A stretch of DNA of 64,000 bases from Tethya wilhelma (lineage: Eukaryota > Porifera > Demospongiae > Tethyida > Tethyidae), in contig CAXIPT010000010.1 in assembly GCA_964030475.1 (NCBI GenBank), positions 943,287 through 1,007,286 on the forward strand, given 5' to 3'. A program made the translations under genes and the position numbers. How positions within the stretch are numbered: position 1 is the first letter of the stretch; each line of letters opens with the position of its first letter. Of this stretch, positions 32,297-45,500 are shown in pieces. The notes under the pieces were generated by a model that saw only the letters and a list, made by a program, of their open reading frames with translations, did not search any database and had not been told where the DNA came from.

Positions 32297-33331
32297 GTTG
32301 GGTAGAACCTTATTATTGCTCCAGTTATCCAACAAATTTGGTTCGAGAGTTTCAAAACAAGTATATATAAATTTATTGATTACCCAAACACCTCAGGGCT
32401 GACAGCCTAATTTCCAGCATTCTCAGAAAACGAACATTTTGCTTGCTTTTTTAGCATGTTAATGCTGGTAGTTTTAGATTAAAACTTTTTGTTCTTAAAA
32501 AATGCTGACCGTGTGCACTGATTATTTAAGCCACAAGCTCAAAAAAGAGGGTGGAGTCCATTGGGATTGTTTTAATTCACTCAAATTTGACAATGCCATA
32601 CATGAGGTTGCATATATAAAATGTATACTGTAACAGTATTACTTATACAGGCTATGTACCTTAATTATTGCTAGAAATTTTGAAAAGTTTGCAGTTTTTT
32701 TGGATTGCCATCATGTGAATAAATTTGTGGTGATAGGTGATGAATGCCACTTGAAATTTGTAATTTTTTTGTGTGTGTGCATGTGCTTGAATTCAAACAG
32801 AGTGGCAAGCAGAAGTACACTGTAACAAGTCTAAATGCATCCCAACATCATACGTGACCACAATAAATACAGAACATTAATTTTCTAAAGTGAATCTTAG
32901 GTATAATACAGACACATGGACCGAGATAATGTACTTAATTCTCAGAGAATGAGTTATAACCAAAAAAACTATTATAATATATATACATATTATTATATTA
33001 ATGAATCATAAATAGTAGCTAAACATTCCAGGCTCCTTCTTTGCAGATAATTTTTTAGAGTAGCCTAACTCTCACATCACAATATCAATTACTGTCAGTA
33101 CCTATTTTAACAATAGTGGGAAGTTAGCCAGTATTCAGGCTCTTATCTAGACTGAAGTCTGCATTGTTGGTGTGCCAGTGGGCGTGTGGTTTACTTTCAC
33201 TACACAATAATTATTATTGTGAGGTTTTTGGTTAGATATAATGAAGAGACTTAAACAAACTACAATAAAATAGCAGGAAAGTTTGGGAGAATAAAATTTT
33301 GTGGATAAGATATGATTAATCGCGACAGACA

Positions 33332-33332
<1 letters not shown>

Positions 33333-33374
<42 letters not shown>
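33333..33374. repeat. AC microsatellite
   Basis: An uninterrupted AC dinucleotide run of about 42 bases. Confidence 0.95.
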
Positions 33375-33376
<2 letters not shown>

Positions 33377-33562
33377 TAGTTGTATAGTTACATGACCTCA
33401 AGTGGACAGCATGAGGGATGTTTGCCTGAATACTGCCTTCTTAAGCATTACAAAATGCTTAAACACATTTCTACTGTTGCTTAAAAACTCCCAACAAACA
33501 CACACATGCTACTTCAAACAGTATTCACTATAATATTATACCACATCCTATAGGGACTATAC

Positions 33563-35025
33563 CTGTATTTGTCTCTATCCTCCTTCTTATCTCCTATCAA
33601 TACATCAGCCACATGTTTTGTAATTTGTTGTTGAATCATAAGAACAGCATATAATTTGTGTGCAGAAATTCTGACCCGTCTAACAGTAAGCCACACTTGG
33701 GCAAACACGGTTTCACAACACAGCATGCTTTCAGAAATAAAATGTTGAGTGATGGGATCATCGGAATGTGGAGGGTCACCCTGATCGATATATGGTGCGA
33801 CAGTCAAACTAGTGCATTGGTTTTCTTCAACTTGTGGTGTTGGGTTGGTGTCAGAATCAGATGTGTCAGGTGGAGTGTGATGTGAAAATTTGCTGCTTGA
33901 TTTCAAAGATTTTTTTTTCTGTTTTGTGGATGATGTTTTTGTTTTGGGCTTCACAGGAGCACACAACGTCCATTGCATGGATTGCATTAAACTTTTATCA
34001 AACCCATTGAACTTCGGATCCTCCAAAACTTTAAAATTACGAATTGGATCCTATAAAATAAATGAAGATCAAGTTCAAGACATGCATGATGCAAAGATGT
34101 GTGCACAACTAACAAAGATGGGTACAACCCTAAAATGCTCGTCATTATGGCATAAATAACATGTTTGTGAAAAGCTATAGTTAATACTGTAGATGAGGAA
34201 ACTTTGGATGCAAAAATTTTTTACTTCACATGCGAGTGGTGAAAATTTAAAACACACACACACAAGTAGTCTTTATACGGAATCGGTCAAAGTGGCGAAA
34301 ATTTATATATAGCGGTGAAAATTTCACTATCTACGGTATAATACAATAGACTCTAAAATATGCACCATGCACCTGGCAACTTTACCTCCAATGAGCAAAA
34401 ATGAGTGCATGGGAAAATGCACCACCTGGACCCAAGAAGCAATTTTTGACTTGCCGAAGCGTGCCTCACAAGGGTCATAATTATATTTAGTGGCATTTTA
34501 ATTAGAGTCTATACTGTAATGCTGGGAAAATTTATAACACATATACAGGTTCCAGTGCATGTTTCCTGTAAATTTATAATCTAGGGTGAGCTAGTGACCA
34601 TCAGATGATACATAAGTACATGCAAATATACAGCTACTTGCTTTTTTAATGGCATCTAGTAGTTTTTGATGAACATCCTTGGACACACCATCCTCAAGGT
34701 GCGAGAGGTTTGCAACACTATCAGGGATCTCTATTCTGATAATACCAATATCTGGAGGAGAGTATACGGCAGAATCGTCTGTCGACTGCTGGAGATACGG
34801 CAACATCTGTGACCCAGTATTTCCAGGATTTTGACCACAAGTAGCACCAAAGGTCAACATAGAGGTTGTGGCCTCTATAGACACCTCAGTGGTGGTGGAG
34901 TAGCCATTATGAGTGGCATTTGATACCATTTGGCCGTCAAACTGTTGAACCAGAGTTCCAACGTAGCCTAGGCTTGCAGAGCCTCTGCATCTGGTAGTTG
35001 AACCATTGTCAGCTTTTTCTGCCAT
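33563..35025 (-). CDS. Unrecognised protein, two exons
   Basis: Exon 1 runs from a true ATG at 35025 to a donor at 34638 (GCAAGTAGCTG). It is Ser/Thr/Gly-rich, then has an acidic, helical end (SHLEDGVSKDVHQKLLDAIK). Exon 2 is 34050-33563, with a strong TTTATTTTATAG acceptor and a GTATAG donor. It has a basic low-complexity patch (KTKTSSTKQKKKSLKSSS), a Ser/Asp/Pro-rich middle and a hydrophobic-basic helical end. The donor of exon 1 (phase 1) and the frame of exon 2 (phase 0) do not match, so either an exon is missing or these are separate genes. No family is recognised. Confidence 0.4.
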
Positions 35026-36888
35026 AATATATGGTTAAACTTAGTACACTCCAACCTTCCCTGAAAATCAATGTAGTGATCGAGTCATTATTGATTAAAA
35101 GTTTGCATAGTGCCTAGATTTTGCACAATATTTAGTACCATGAACATAATATCTGTGATAGCACATAATTAAGCAGCTAATAATTTATAGCTACTTTATT
35201 TACAGGAGAGTAGAGCTACAACTATAACTATTGGTATTCATACATGAATGTGACTATAGATATTATCTATGATGTGACATATATAACAGTTTTGCCTAAA
35301 TTTTTTATGGTGTAATAAATTTTTTTTTTGTCATCTGAGCCTACGAACCATCCTTAAAGTGATCATACTGCACTTTTACCTTGGAAAATCGATCAGAATA
35401 ATGCTCTGCTGCTTGGTTTGTTTTGCTCTATGCTCTAGGTGAGCTTCTCCAATTCAATCATAGATAATAGAGACTACGTAAACGGGATTGGAAACCGCTC
35501 ACGTGAGCAGTATAGTCCTGTACTTTAGGTCGTCGGGCAGGCCGGAGCGCCTCTTAGTGGTTTTTTGGTCGCCAAAAAAGGCAGCTGCCAGCTAGTACAA
35601 CCCACACTAAACGCTTGAAAAGCGAAAAGTAGGAAGCTTATACAAGTAAGTCCAGGCATAAAACATGTATACAAAGAATACTTACATGCAACAAAAACAT
35701 TTTTTTATAGCAAAATTTCTTAGATTTAGTACAAAAGTAAGTTGAACAGCAACATTCAACAAACTAGCTGATTTTGCAGAGTTTTCGGGACTGTAACCTT
35801 GAGCACAGTGAATAGATTCTGGTTTTCTGGCCTGATAATTTTTCTTTATATACTGAGTCATTTGAATAGGTCCTGTATGTTGGAAGAAAACATTCATTTA
35901 GCACAAAAAATTAGATAGACAGTACAAAAAATAATACATTGGGTGCCTTGATATTCGGGACTGGAATTTCAACACTAGTGGATTGGACCCAACTTTAGCA
36001 CCACATAAAGATAGTTTGTAAGTGTTAATAACAGAGTAGGGTTATTAAAAGCAGAGCACACAAACCTATCTTGAAAAAATTGAGTGCAAAAATCAATAAA
36101 TTTTTCACCTTAGCAACCATAAGCAGTAGGAAAAAGCACAGAGAAGACAACAGCAGGCAACAGACAAACTAGAAATCCTAACAGAGTTTCCTACCAACTT
36201 GTTTTATCTTTGCAGTCTTATAACAGCTAGTCAAACCATTACTACCCCCAGCATTTATATGGATATACCTCAATATTAAAATGTCTGAACTTACATGAAT
36301 ATTGATGTACCATTATCTAAAACTTCTCTTGAAAACAAACATCTAAGGAACAGTTTCTGGAAAACAAACATCTAAGGAACAGTCTCACGGCTCTCACATG
36401 ATTCCCTACAATAATTTGGGGGGAAGGGGGGGTTGCATAAAATCCTTACCAGCTTAGTAGAAAAATGCCTTGTCTTTGTAAAAGAGACTCTTGATTATGA
36501 GCTTGATCACACTCTGATATACTTCTCAACTCAATTAGGTCCTGCCATCTTCTTCTCAGTCAGCTGATTTACTCCCAGATCATTCTTTCAATACTTTTTC
36601 TTGTGCTGTAGCTACTTCTCTGCAAACCAGCTGTTAGTGTGCGTTATTTAGAAGGGCGCTCCGGCCTGCCCGTGAATTTCTTGAATTCGCGCGCAGTTTC
36701 CAATCCCGGTTACGTAGTTTATAATATCTATGATTCAATGAAATTACTTATTACGTCATACAATGAATACGCGCTACGCACAAGCAGCTCAGTCCAGTGG
36801 CGCGCGCGGTTTAGTGATAAAACAAACGACTTTTCAACTAACTTGGTATATCTCTGCCTAAAAATCTGCACAAATGAAGCAATATGTA
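35026..36888. other. Upstream region and large inverted-repeat element
   Basis: Non-coding apart from the element at 35452-36738. No exon seen. Confidence 0.45.
35452..36738. repeat. 1.3-kb sequence with terminal inverted repeats of about 100 bp
   Basis: The left end (ATTCAATCATAGATAATAGA, ACGGGATTGGAAAC, CAGGCCGGAGCGCC) recurs inverted at the right (GGCGCTCCGGCCTG, GTTTCCAATCCCGGTTACGT, TATCTATGATTCAAT). The interior has no convincing protein, so it is probably a non-autonomous DNA transposon. Confidence 0.75.
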
Positions 36889-38658
36889 CTAGAATTTCTT
36901 GAGTGCAACAACAATACAGCAAATAAGTAAAATCACCAGAGACAATGCAATGATGGTAACAGAAAAGGCCAGTAGACCAAATCCACCGATTTTAGTCCCA
37001 AGAGGAGCAAACCGAACTTTTGACTCAGCAATCAAATATGCAGTGTAAGGGATTGTAATGGACTTGTGTAAGAAGCAGAGAAGAGTACGTTCATGATACG
37101 AGGGTGTAAAATAAACAGAGCAAGGAATTTGACAAGACTTTGGGTCTGGAAGGGTTGAGCTATCAATGTAGACCACATGGGCTGAAATGGAGTAGTTTAC
37201 GATGACATTTTGGTAACTTGGTATATCGAGGATAATATCATAGTAACCACTGCTCTTTCTTGTGACCGGGTATTCGTTTTGAGTACAAATGCCACGCCCA
37301 TTTGTGCCAATTTCCAGTGAAGAGTTGTACACGGCATCACTGGTAGAGTTGGTGAGATCATGAATGTAATCGCTATACGCAAATCGATTGCTGAAGACAA
37401 ATAGGTGGGCATTATTTAGAGAATTGTCTCGGTTGCTTTCCAGACAGATGTTCACGGTCACTGTGGATCCTGGCATGAGGTAGGGTAGACGATTGGCAGT
37501 ACCTCTGGGGAGAGCTGTTCGTGAATAAGCTAGTTGGAAGCCATCGTCTTCGCTAAAGTTTGAAAATCTTGTTTGTTTTAGCTTCTCTAACTCCTCATCA
37601 CTGGCGCTATAGACACCAACATTGTAAACACCATCATAGTCATCTGCTGAGGTGTTCTGCTCAAGATGGGTTTTCTTGATCAACCAGTGGTCTTGACCAC
37701 ACACCACAGCTGCACCTTCATAAGGTCGGAGTTCAACCTCTCGTGGTCGAGTGTCCACGTGTGAAGGATAGAGGACCAGTAGAAAGAACACAGCGAGGAG
37801 GGTGAAGAGAAAAGCTATTAAAATTGATACAAATCCTCCACATGCTATTCCACATTGATGTCTGTGACAAAATGACTTATGAGAAGTATTATTTTCTGGG
37901 GTAAAAAAACAACAAAAAAACATTCATTTGTGAAATACATTTACCCCTGCTTTTATATAATATAGCCTATGAACTGTAGACACTATATTCTATTAGTTGC
38001 ACCTCTTGTAAACATAAGTATGTATGTATATCAGGTAATGATGATTACATTCACTCTTGGACAATATATGATGCATGTGCCAATAGAAACAGTCTTGATG
38101 AAAGGTCACTTACTTCTATATGAAGGAGGTGTTTCTGGAATCAAAAGCTCTTCTTCAGAATTTGGTCTTCTTAAATGTTTTGGGGGATTATCACGTACTC
38201 TAGCTTGAGGTGCTTGTATAGCAAAAGTACAAAAAAAAAGTTTACATGTATACTAACACAGATAAATTTGATACAGACGTATACAATACAGTAAAACCTT
38301 GATCAGCTAACAGCCCCCTGAATACTGAGGTCATCTCTCTCTCTATTGCAGCCAGGAACCCAAGACCCAATTGCTGACTCAGTGGCCATTAGTGTTTATG
38401 TCTGGTGATATCGACATCACCCAGGAAGTGGTCCAGGTGATATCGATATCATCCAGCTAAGAGAGAAATCTAGCCTACTTAGCTAAGAAAGTGAAGCTGC
38501 TGTAGCTTCACTTTTCTAACTTCATAATAATTAATACCTTCTTTATGATCAATAAACGTATGTGGTCCGTGATGATAATTTCCAGATATAACTTGTACAC
38601 TTGTAGCAGATGGAATGGCACGACGATCTATCTCTTGAACACTCGAACTTGTATCTAC

Positions 38659-38703
<45 letters not shown>

Positions 38704-39096
38704 CTCATAAGAATTTAGTACGACATTGACTATAATTTTATCAATCAATCAAATACTGTACTACACATTCACAGGGATAAAGTTAAAAAAGGCAGGGGTA
38801 GGTGGAAGAAAGAATACCTTTATCATTTCCTACTTCCCTGAGAGAAGCAGTTTGGATAGTGTTGGCAGGAGACAGTGGGGCCCTTAGTGAAGCACCACCT
38901 ACATGGTCAATAATATTTCTTTGAACTGTATATATGTACTGAAATTATACACATACACAGAATCATCTTTGATATAGATGCACACAAACTATATGGCCTT
39001 ATTTGATCATAACTGGAACTAGTTGATTACCGTTGACAAGGCCTTCCTGTAGATAGTTGGTCACCCGACTCTCTCTAATTGGTAGAACAAACTCAG
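36889..39096 (-). CDS. Two-pass membrane protein, copy D
   Basis: Six phase-compatible exons: 39096-39031, 38898-38818, 38654-38538, 38212-38114 and 37895-36889 (stop), with a possible further start near 39527-39570. All internal junctions are phase 1. The four small exons encode a hydrophilic tether (EFVLPIRESR, SLRAPLSPANTIQTASLREV, a His-rich stretch, and LLIPETPPSYRK, whose PPSY could bind a WW domain). The terminal exon has a Cys/His-rich start (CHRHQCGIACGG), TM1 (ILIAFLFTLLAVFFLLVLY), the EVELRPYEGAAVVCG ectodomain with multiple N-glycosylation sequons, TM2 (LLAFSVTIIALSLVILLICC) and a tail of about seven residues. Copy A is the closer relative. The N-terminal signalling domain, if any, is not seen. 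The inferred role is a surface receptor or sensor. Confidence 0.75.
38663..38700. repeat. AC microsatellite in an intron
   Basis: An uninterrupted AC run ending six bases from the acceptor region of exon 38654-38538. Confidence 0.95.
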
Positions 39097-40955
39097 CTGT
39101 ACGTACAAATGAACATACTAACAATCATGTACAGTACTTAAATTAATTGCTGAATGATGTACGTGTTTTTGTTTATGAATAGAGAAGCTATTCGTCACAT
39201 GATGCAAAGCTTACACAAGTACACAGACTTTTGAATGCTTAATCTTGCATATACACAGTCTAAACAATGGTCCTCATATAATTCATAGGCCCGAACAAAA
39301 ACTGGTTATGCTCAACAAGAAAAACTCACTTTCGTAAACAACTACAACAGTAGGGAAACAGAGTTGACTGCTAGAGAAGTAGTCTGGTAATTACATACAC
39401 ACACAACATATATACATAGAAATCAAGACTATTACGCATCGATTTGCTAATACTAAACTAACTATAACCATAGATCATAAGCCATGTTAATATTATTATT
39501 TATGTTACAACCTTGACAATCAGGGCATCTCCCTTCTTCCTCCGAGGGAATGACTTCACTTTCGGACGAGGTATGAGAGTTTGAGAGATAAGAGATCGAT
39601 ACAGCTAGGGAATGAAGAGCACCAAAGGTGCTTAACCATTGGCTCAATAGAAATACAAATTGCATTCTCATAATTAGCTACCAATATATGGGATATGGGT
39701 GTGGTTGCCTCAAAGCTTTGCATAAGCGCTCAGAGAAGCTGAAGAGCAGCCTCAGACCTCAGNATTCTTCGTCACGTGATCAGCACATGGCAACTTTTGT
39801 GATCGTTCTCAGTTCAGTCGAGAGCAAAGATGCTTCTAGCATCGAGAATTGTGTTTCTGTTCGCTAGCCAGACTGTTTTAGCCAGAGACTGGAGAGTTAT
39901 TAACGTACCTGATGATGAGAGCAATGCAGTTTCCTTTGCTGATTTATAATTGAGCACGCTCTTGACCCGTTGGAAATGGGCGTGACATCCGGTTACGCCC
40001 CTAAAAATTAAAATAAAAACCCGCCTGCCCGCATAGTTTTTTGCAAGAAAAAGCCTGAGAAACTAATTTTTTTTTTGCCTGGCCATATCTACATGTAGCC
40101 TTTGTCTTACTATGATGTTGTCTTAGGCAATGTTCCCAGTACGGTAGTACGGGATACATTCGAATGGCAAGGATGGCCAATTAGCGCAATACAAATATTT
40201 ACGCGAATAACTCTGCAAACACTGAGCGCTTGGCACTAAAGGCTTCTTAAGCTACTATTTTAGCTCGCTCTTTTTCTAATAAACCCAAAAACATGACCTA
40301 AAACCATTGCTAAAGTAACAAACTAAATTATGCCAAACCTCCAATTTTCTCCATCTTATTCTTAGTCTTCTTCTATCTTCTTACGCCATATCTCAAAGAC
40401 CATTCACTTTTGGAAGCAATTTTGAAAAAGCAAACTTAATTTGTTTCTTTGTCTTCAATCGCTTTTGCCATCAGTTTTTTGTGTCTCTCATTGAGTTGCT
40501 AGATAGAAGGGGGAAAGTGCCTTCTCCATAATATTATAGTGGCCATTAATTTCTAAACTCATGCATTATTTATAAACTATCTAGCCTCACGATCCTTTAC
40601 ATATTCAAGTGCGCGTTATTTGGAATTTATTGCAAGCATGCAACATTTCAGTGCAACAAGTTCTGTCCTATTCTCTCATTCTCTGTGTTCAGTTCTTCAG
40701 TAGGAAAGTTATCTTTAGCATAGATAGTAGAGGCTAGCCTCTACCATCTACGTCTTTAGCTAACAAGAGACACATATTATTCAGTCGATCGAGCATGCAG
40801 TGCAACAAGTTCTGTCCTATTCTCTCGTTGTCTGTGTTCTGTTCTTCAGTAGGAAAGTTATCTTTAGCTAGCAAGACTGACACACATATTATTGACATAA
40901 ATCACATTCAGCTTGAGGTTTCAGATTATCAGCTATCTGAAATACATGGATGTAC

Positions 40956-41193
40956 TAAAGTCCATCTGGTTTGAGAATGCCGGTAGAAAAAATTGAATAA
41001 CTATCTAAATATCCAACCGATTTTAAAATTTCAAGCACCATTGGAAAGCGCTCGTCCTTCCCGTTCTTTTGGTTGCTTTTCCAGCTTCTTACACCTTACC
41101 AGTCAAAAGTTAGCTATTTTGCCCCATATAAAAAGTATTGCTATGAATGTCATTACTCACTTCCGGCGGCATTCTCAAACCAGATGGACTTTA
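40956..41193. repeat. CCATCTGGTTTGAGAATGCC-family element, copy 2
   Basis: Same tips and near-identical body as 22508-22746. Confidence 0.85.
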
Positions 41194-41677
41194 GCTGTCA
41201 CTTGAAGGCGGTTGGCAAGTTCCCTGCTCAGGCTGGGCTAAAGAGTATAAATTCCACTAATATTATAAACACTGAATTATTTGAAAAAAATAGAACAAAC
41301 AAGTACAAAAAACATTAGAAATGTAATGCAAACATAGGAATGGCCAAATCGTAAAAAAGGCTACCATAATATTATTAAGAAAGCACTTTTCGTCTTTTAT
41401 CTAGCCATTCTATGGAAGACTCAAGCACACAATAACAAAAGCACGTAAAGATAAAGATATTTGTTTGAAAATCAGCTTCTGAAACAGAACAGTATTCAAG
41501 TAACACTAAAATAACATAGAATTTTAGGCCATGATTATAGGCTTGTTAAAAAGAAGCTCTAAAAGCCTTTTAGTACCAAGTAATCAGTTTTTGCAGTTAT
41601 TAGTGTACAACACTAATGGGCCATTTGTGTCATTCCTATGTACCCATGCAGTACTACTGTACTTATTTGTGTGCAAG

Positions 41678-41843
41678 TACCGTATAGCAGGTAAATTTGG
41701 TGGGCTTAAAATTTGGCAAATTCGCATTTTAGCATGATTGGCGATTTAGCTCCGCATGCTGCATTGTTTATGTGTGCGCACGTGCGTATAAAACTATTTG
41801 AAGAATAATTCGCCAATTCGCCAAATTTACCCACTATACGGTA
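41678..41843. repeat. 166-bp TACCGTATAGC-type element
   Basis: TACCGTATAGCAGGTAAATTT and AAATTTACCCACTATACGGTA are inverted tips. A partial relative starts at about 41960. Confidence 0.85.
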
Positions 41844-42128
41844 TGCAGGAATGCAATGTACATGTCAAACATACGTATAGACAATTGTTTTAAATCTGCG
41901 TCAACACGTTATTATGTCACCAAAATTACTAGGAAGTACTATATGTGACGAAGCATCAAGTACCGTATAGCGGGTAAACTTGACGAGAATTAAATTTGGC
42001 GAATTGGCGAATTATTTTCAAATCACCAAATTAAAAGATTGTGTGTAAAATTCACAACTGACAATATGTACCTTGAGTTGCATAATTAATATATATATTT
42101 ATATATATATAATATCATTAATTTTTAG

Positions 42129-42226
42129 GAAACATTGAGTGAAGGAATGAAGAGGTGCTATGAATTGCTAATTCAAACCAGTAGAAGCTTTGCTGCTGTA
42201 ATTCAAGCACTTGATGATGAACTCAG
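42129..42226 (+). pseudogene. FDFT1: Orphan squalene synthase exon
   Basis: A 98-nt exon with TTTTTAG acceptor and CAGGTATTG donor encodes CYELLIQTSRSFAAVIQALD, which I recognise as the highly conserved N-terminal segment of squalene synthase, the enzyme joining two farnesyl diphosphates. The reading frame is open and conserved, so the exon is young or functional. No other exon of the enzyme is visible on the plus strand on either side. Opposite-strand ankyrin exons begin 370 bases to the right. An undetermined base at 42248, 22 bases after the donor, makes a misjoin possible. As placed it cannot make the enzyme. Confidence 0.75.
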
Positions 42227-42349
42227 GTATTGCATGCCCACTAGATCNCCATTCCTACACCTCTCATTTTTATAAAATTTTTACTACTTGTAATAATTGT
42301 AATACTACTGTATATAGATCAGAAAAAAAATTTCTGCTTTACTGCTAAT

Positions 42350-42570
42350 GCCGCTGGAAGTGAAATAACAAGATTTGTGCAGTTTCTTGCTTATGCAACA
42401 AAATAGCTATTATTATAATTCTTGACTGGTAAGGTGTAGGAAGCTGAAAAAGTAATCAAAAAGAATGGGGAGAAAGAGCACTTTTCAATAGTGCTTGAAA
42501 TTTTGAAATCAGATGAATAATAAGAAAGTTATTCGATTTTTTCTAGCGGCATTCTCAAACCATTCTAATG
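42350..42570. repeat. Diverged CCATCTGGTTTGAGAATGCC-family element
   Basis: Reverse orientation, ending GCGGCATTCTCAAACCATTC. It lies between the squalene-synthase exon and the last visible ankyrin exon. Confidence 0.6.
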
Positions 42571-42599
42571 CAGTGTTACACTGAAATGCATATACTCAC

Positions 42600-45500
42600 A
42601 TTATTACGGAGGTCAACATTAGCTCCAGCTTGAATCAATAGTAAGACTATTGCATCATGTCCTTCTGAAGAAGCCAAGTACAGAGCAGTGTAGCCTATCT
42701 GCACGAAAAAAAAAATCATTGGAAAAACCTTGACATATAACTTACAGGGATAATAGTATATACAGTATATGCACTAGAATTAAAACCAAAACAAACGTTC
42801 AAACATTAAAGGAATTGTGTCACTATAATTAATTTTATAAGACTTAGTGCTGTTTTATTACTAAAAGTGAAATACGTGACATTGTAGGACATTCTATGAC
42901 CCTTAGTGATGTGCTGTTTTTTTTGTTTTTTTTGCTTTCTAGCATAATCTGGGTACCATGTCCAGACACTAACTCTGTGTATGTACGTGTATAGCGTACG
43001 TGTTTGTCAACAAAAACGTCACATTATTATAATTTTGGTAACAAAACAGTGCTTATTATAGTAACAGAGTTCCTTTAAGGGCATGTGTGTATATAGGTGA
43101 TTGTCATTAGTATACCTTGTTTTGTATGTCAACTTTAGCTCCAGCTGTGAGAAGTATCTCTACGACCTTCTTGTGACCTTTATAACACGCCGCTATTAGA
43201 GCAGTCAAACCATTCTACGGAGTATAATTCAATACAGTGTAGGTTATAAACACATAGTATTACACTGTACATACTGACAAGGTATATAGGAATGTGTAGG
43301 AATAAAGTCAGTTACATCACTCGGTTCGGTTTCTATGTGATTTACACAACCTCGGTTTCGGGTGCAGTCTATGTACAGCAACCTATCATCACAAGGTGCA
43401 GGTTTCTATGTTATTTACACACCAAGGGCCAGAGGCCCAATATGAGCTAGGCTAAAAATTTTAATACCTTAATAAATACGTACCATACTCTGAAGATCAA
43501 CAACAGACCCAGCTTGCAGTAGGATTTCAACGATCTTCTCGTGTCCATTTTCACTAGCCAAATGCAATGCTGTTAATCCAGCCTGAATGAGAATGTAAAG
43601 TGCAACTGTAATACTAAAATAATTTATAATTTTTAGCGGAAAAATTTTCTGATCTACGATAGATGCACATGAAGTCATTCATGTGGTACTTACAGAACTA
43701 ACGACATCAACATTGATATCGCTATTGAGGTCCACCAACTTCTGAACCTTCTCTTTTTCACCGCAATATGATGCTTCTAGCAGTTCACTCTCCTACAAAA
43801 TGAGATATAGGAGACAACCAAATGATGTCTATAATAATAGTCTAGTATAACTAGAACCGTAATATTACATACACATGTGCATAAATTGCACATAAAATAA
43901 AATACATTCTCAATAATTATAAGATCCAGAAAAAATTCGGTCTGGTTTAGGAGTTAATGAATTAGGATATACTGTATATAAGTGAAATGCTACAACTATT
44001 AAATATTGTTTAGATCCTGAGCATTTTAGAACCAATCTAGGCTTAGATTTTCCAGGTGTGATCATACATCAGACTAAAACAAACATGTTATCAAACATAC
44101 AGCATTCATTTACTTCATACCTGGACTGTAGGACACTTATAAGTGGGATCCTGACCTAGAGCAATGAATGCCACTCTCTCTTGAGCAACCATCCTCTCTC
44201 CACTCATTCCTCCTCCATGAGACTTCATGTACTCATAAACAGGCGATGATACGACCCAAGAGAACATCAGAGGAGATTCAGTAGAGCAGCCAACGTAAGC
44301 CAGAGCTGCTTTGGGTATTCTATAGAAACCGCATACAGCTGTTAGTAAACTGTCGTAGTCTGAGAGACTCATTGCTGATCTGCTGACTTGGACCGAGAAA
44401 CGAACCATATCTTTGTGCCAAGCTGTTACAGACTGGTCGTGTTCAGGTAGCCCACCTAGTGTCGTAGACTGCAGCACCGACGGTAATTTATCAAGAGGAG
44501 CTTTATGGAAAGATTCTAAAGCTGACGAATCACTGGAAAGAGGCATGATCGGATGAGATTGTTGCTTCCCAATTATGCGAGTCAGGCTATTCTCAGCTCT
44601 TGTAGCTATGAAATGATCTACTAGCTTAGCTGCTCCATAAAAACCAGACTGCGACATTAGAAGCTGAAGGAGATCGGCATTGAGGGGATTAAAAAGGGAA
44701 GAGATACACTTGAATAAATCTTGCAAGGTCTGAGCTTCTTGGTAGACATTCGGAGAAACCAAAGGTGCCTCTTTTCCTCCACCAAGAGGAAGAACAAGAG
44801 AGGAGAGAGCTTTTTTGAGTCGATCTACTCCATCAGGATAGTTGTCGAGGGCAGCCATGACATTTTGCAATAGCCGGAGAAACTGCTTAGCAAGATCATC
44901 AATTGTTTGAAGTGACTGATGGATCTTTTTCTCTATCAGATCTGCGAAATGAAAGCAAGCTATAACTGATATTGGAACATATACAAGCATGCAAGACATG
45001 CACCTTTATAATCATAATAGCAGCTGAACATGTGATGGTATAGCTCTAGTAGCTCAGTAGTAACACATTCGACTAGAATTTTGAAAAACCTGGATTTGAA
45101 TCCCAGCTAAATCGAAATTTATCTAGTAAACTTTCATGCATGCATGATCTTTAATTCGTACAGTTGCTGTGTGGTATAGTATATACCGTTTTTCAGTCGT
45201 GTTCCAATGAATTCTTGTCCACGAATTGAACTGAGTGTCTCAATGAATGATTGAGGACATCCTTTCTTCCCCAGCATTATTAGTATGCCCACTAATCCTA
45301 GAGTCTTGGCACAGTCGTGCTCGTAGGAAGAGATTGCATCAGCTTCAGCTGGAGTGAGAATCGACTTCTCTCTCATCGCTGGAAGAACTTTTTCAGGATC
45401 GAGATGATGGTAGAGGAAGCTGAGATTCTTTCGAAGGACTTCAGTAGACAATAAATGCTCAGACAAGCTAGTCGAGTCTGCATGTACGTAGAAAGTAAAT

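Larger units (their letters stand above)
31194..33562. other. Intergenic stretch with microsatellites and a miniature element
   Basis: It holds a TG run at 31569-31594, the element 32077-32296 and an AC run at 33333-33374. No exon supported. Confidence 0.5.
39097..42128. other. Intergenic stretch with miniature elements
   Basis: It holds a hairpin end of the AAGCCTCGGC family near 39610-39640, the n at 39763, a tandemly repeated block (GTGCAACAAGTTCTGTCCTA at about 40652 and 40800) and the elements 40956-41193 and 41678-41843. A minus-strand frame at 39660-39527 could hold an upstream linker exon of copy D but lacks clear borders. Confidence 0.45.

Noticed and set aside
45040..45125. tRNA gene
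   Set aside because: A- and B-box-like sequence is present, but the stems do not pair well and related copies sit inside transposable elements, so it is a SINE relic.
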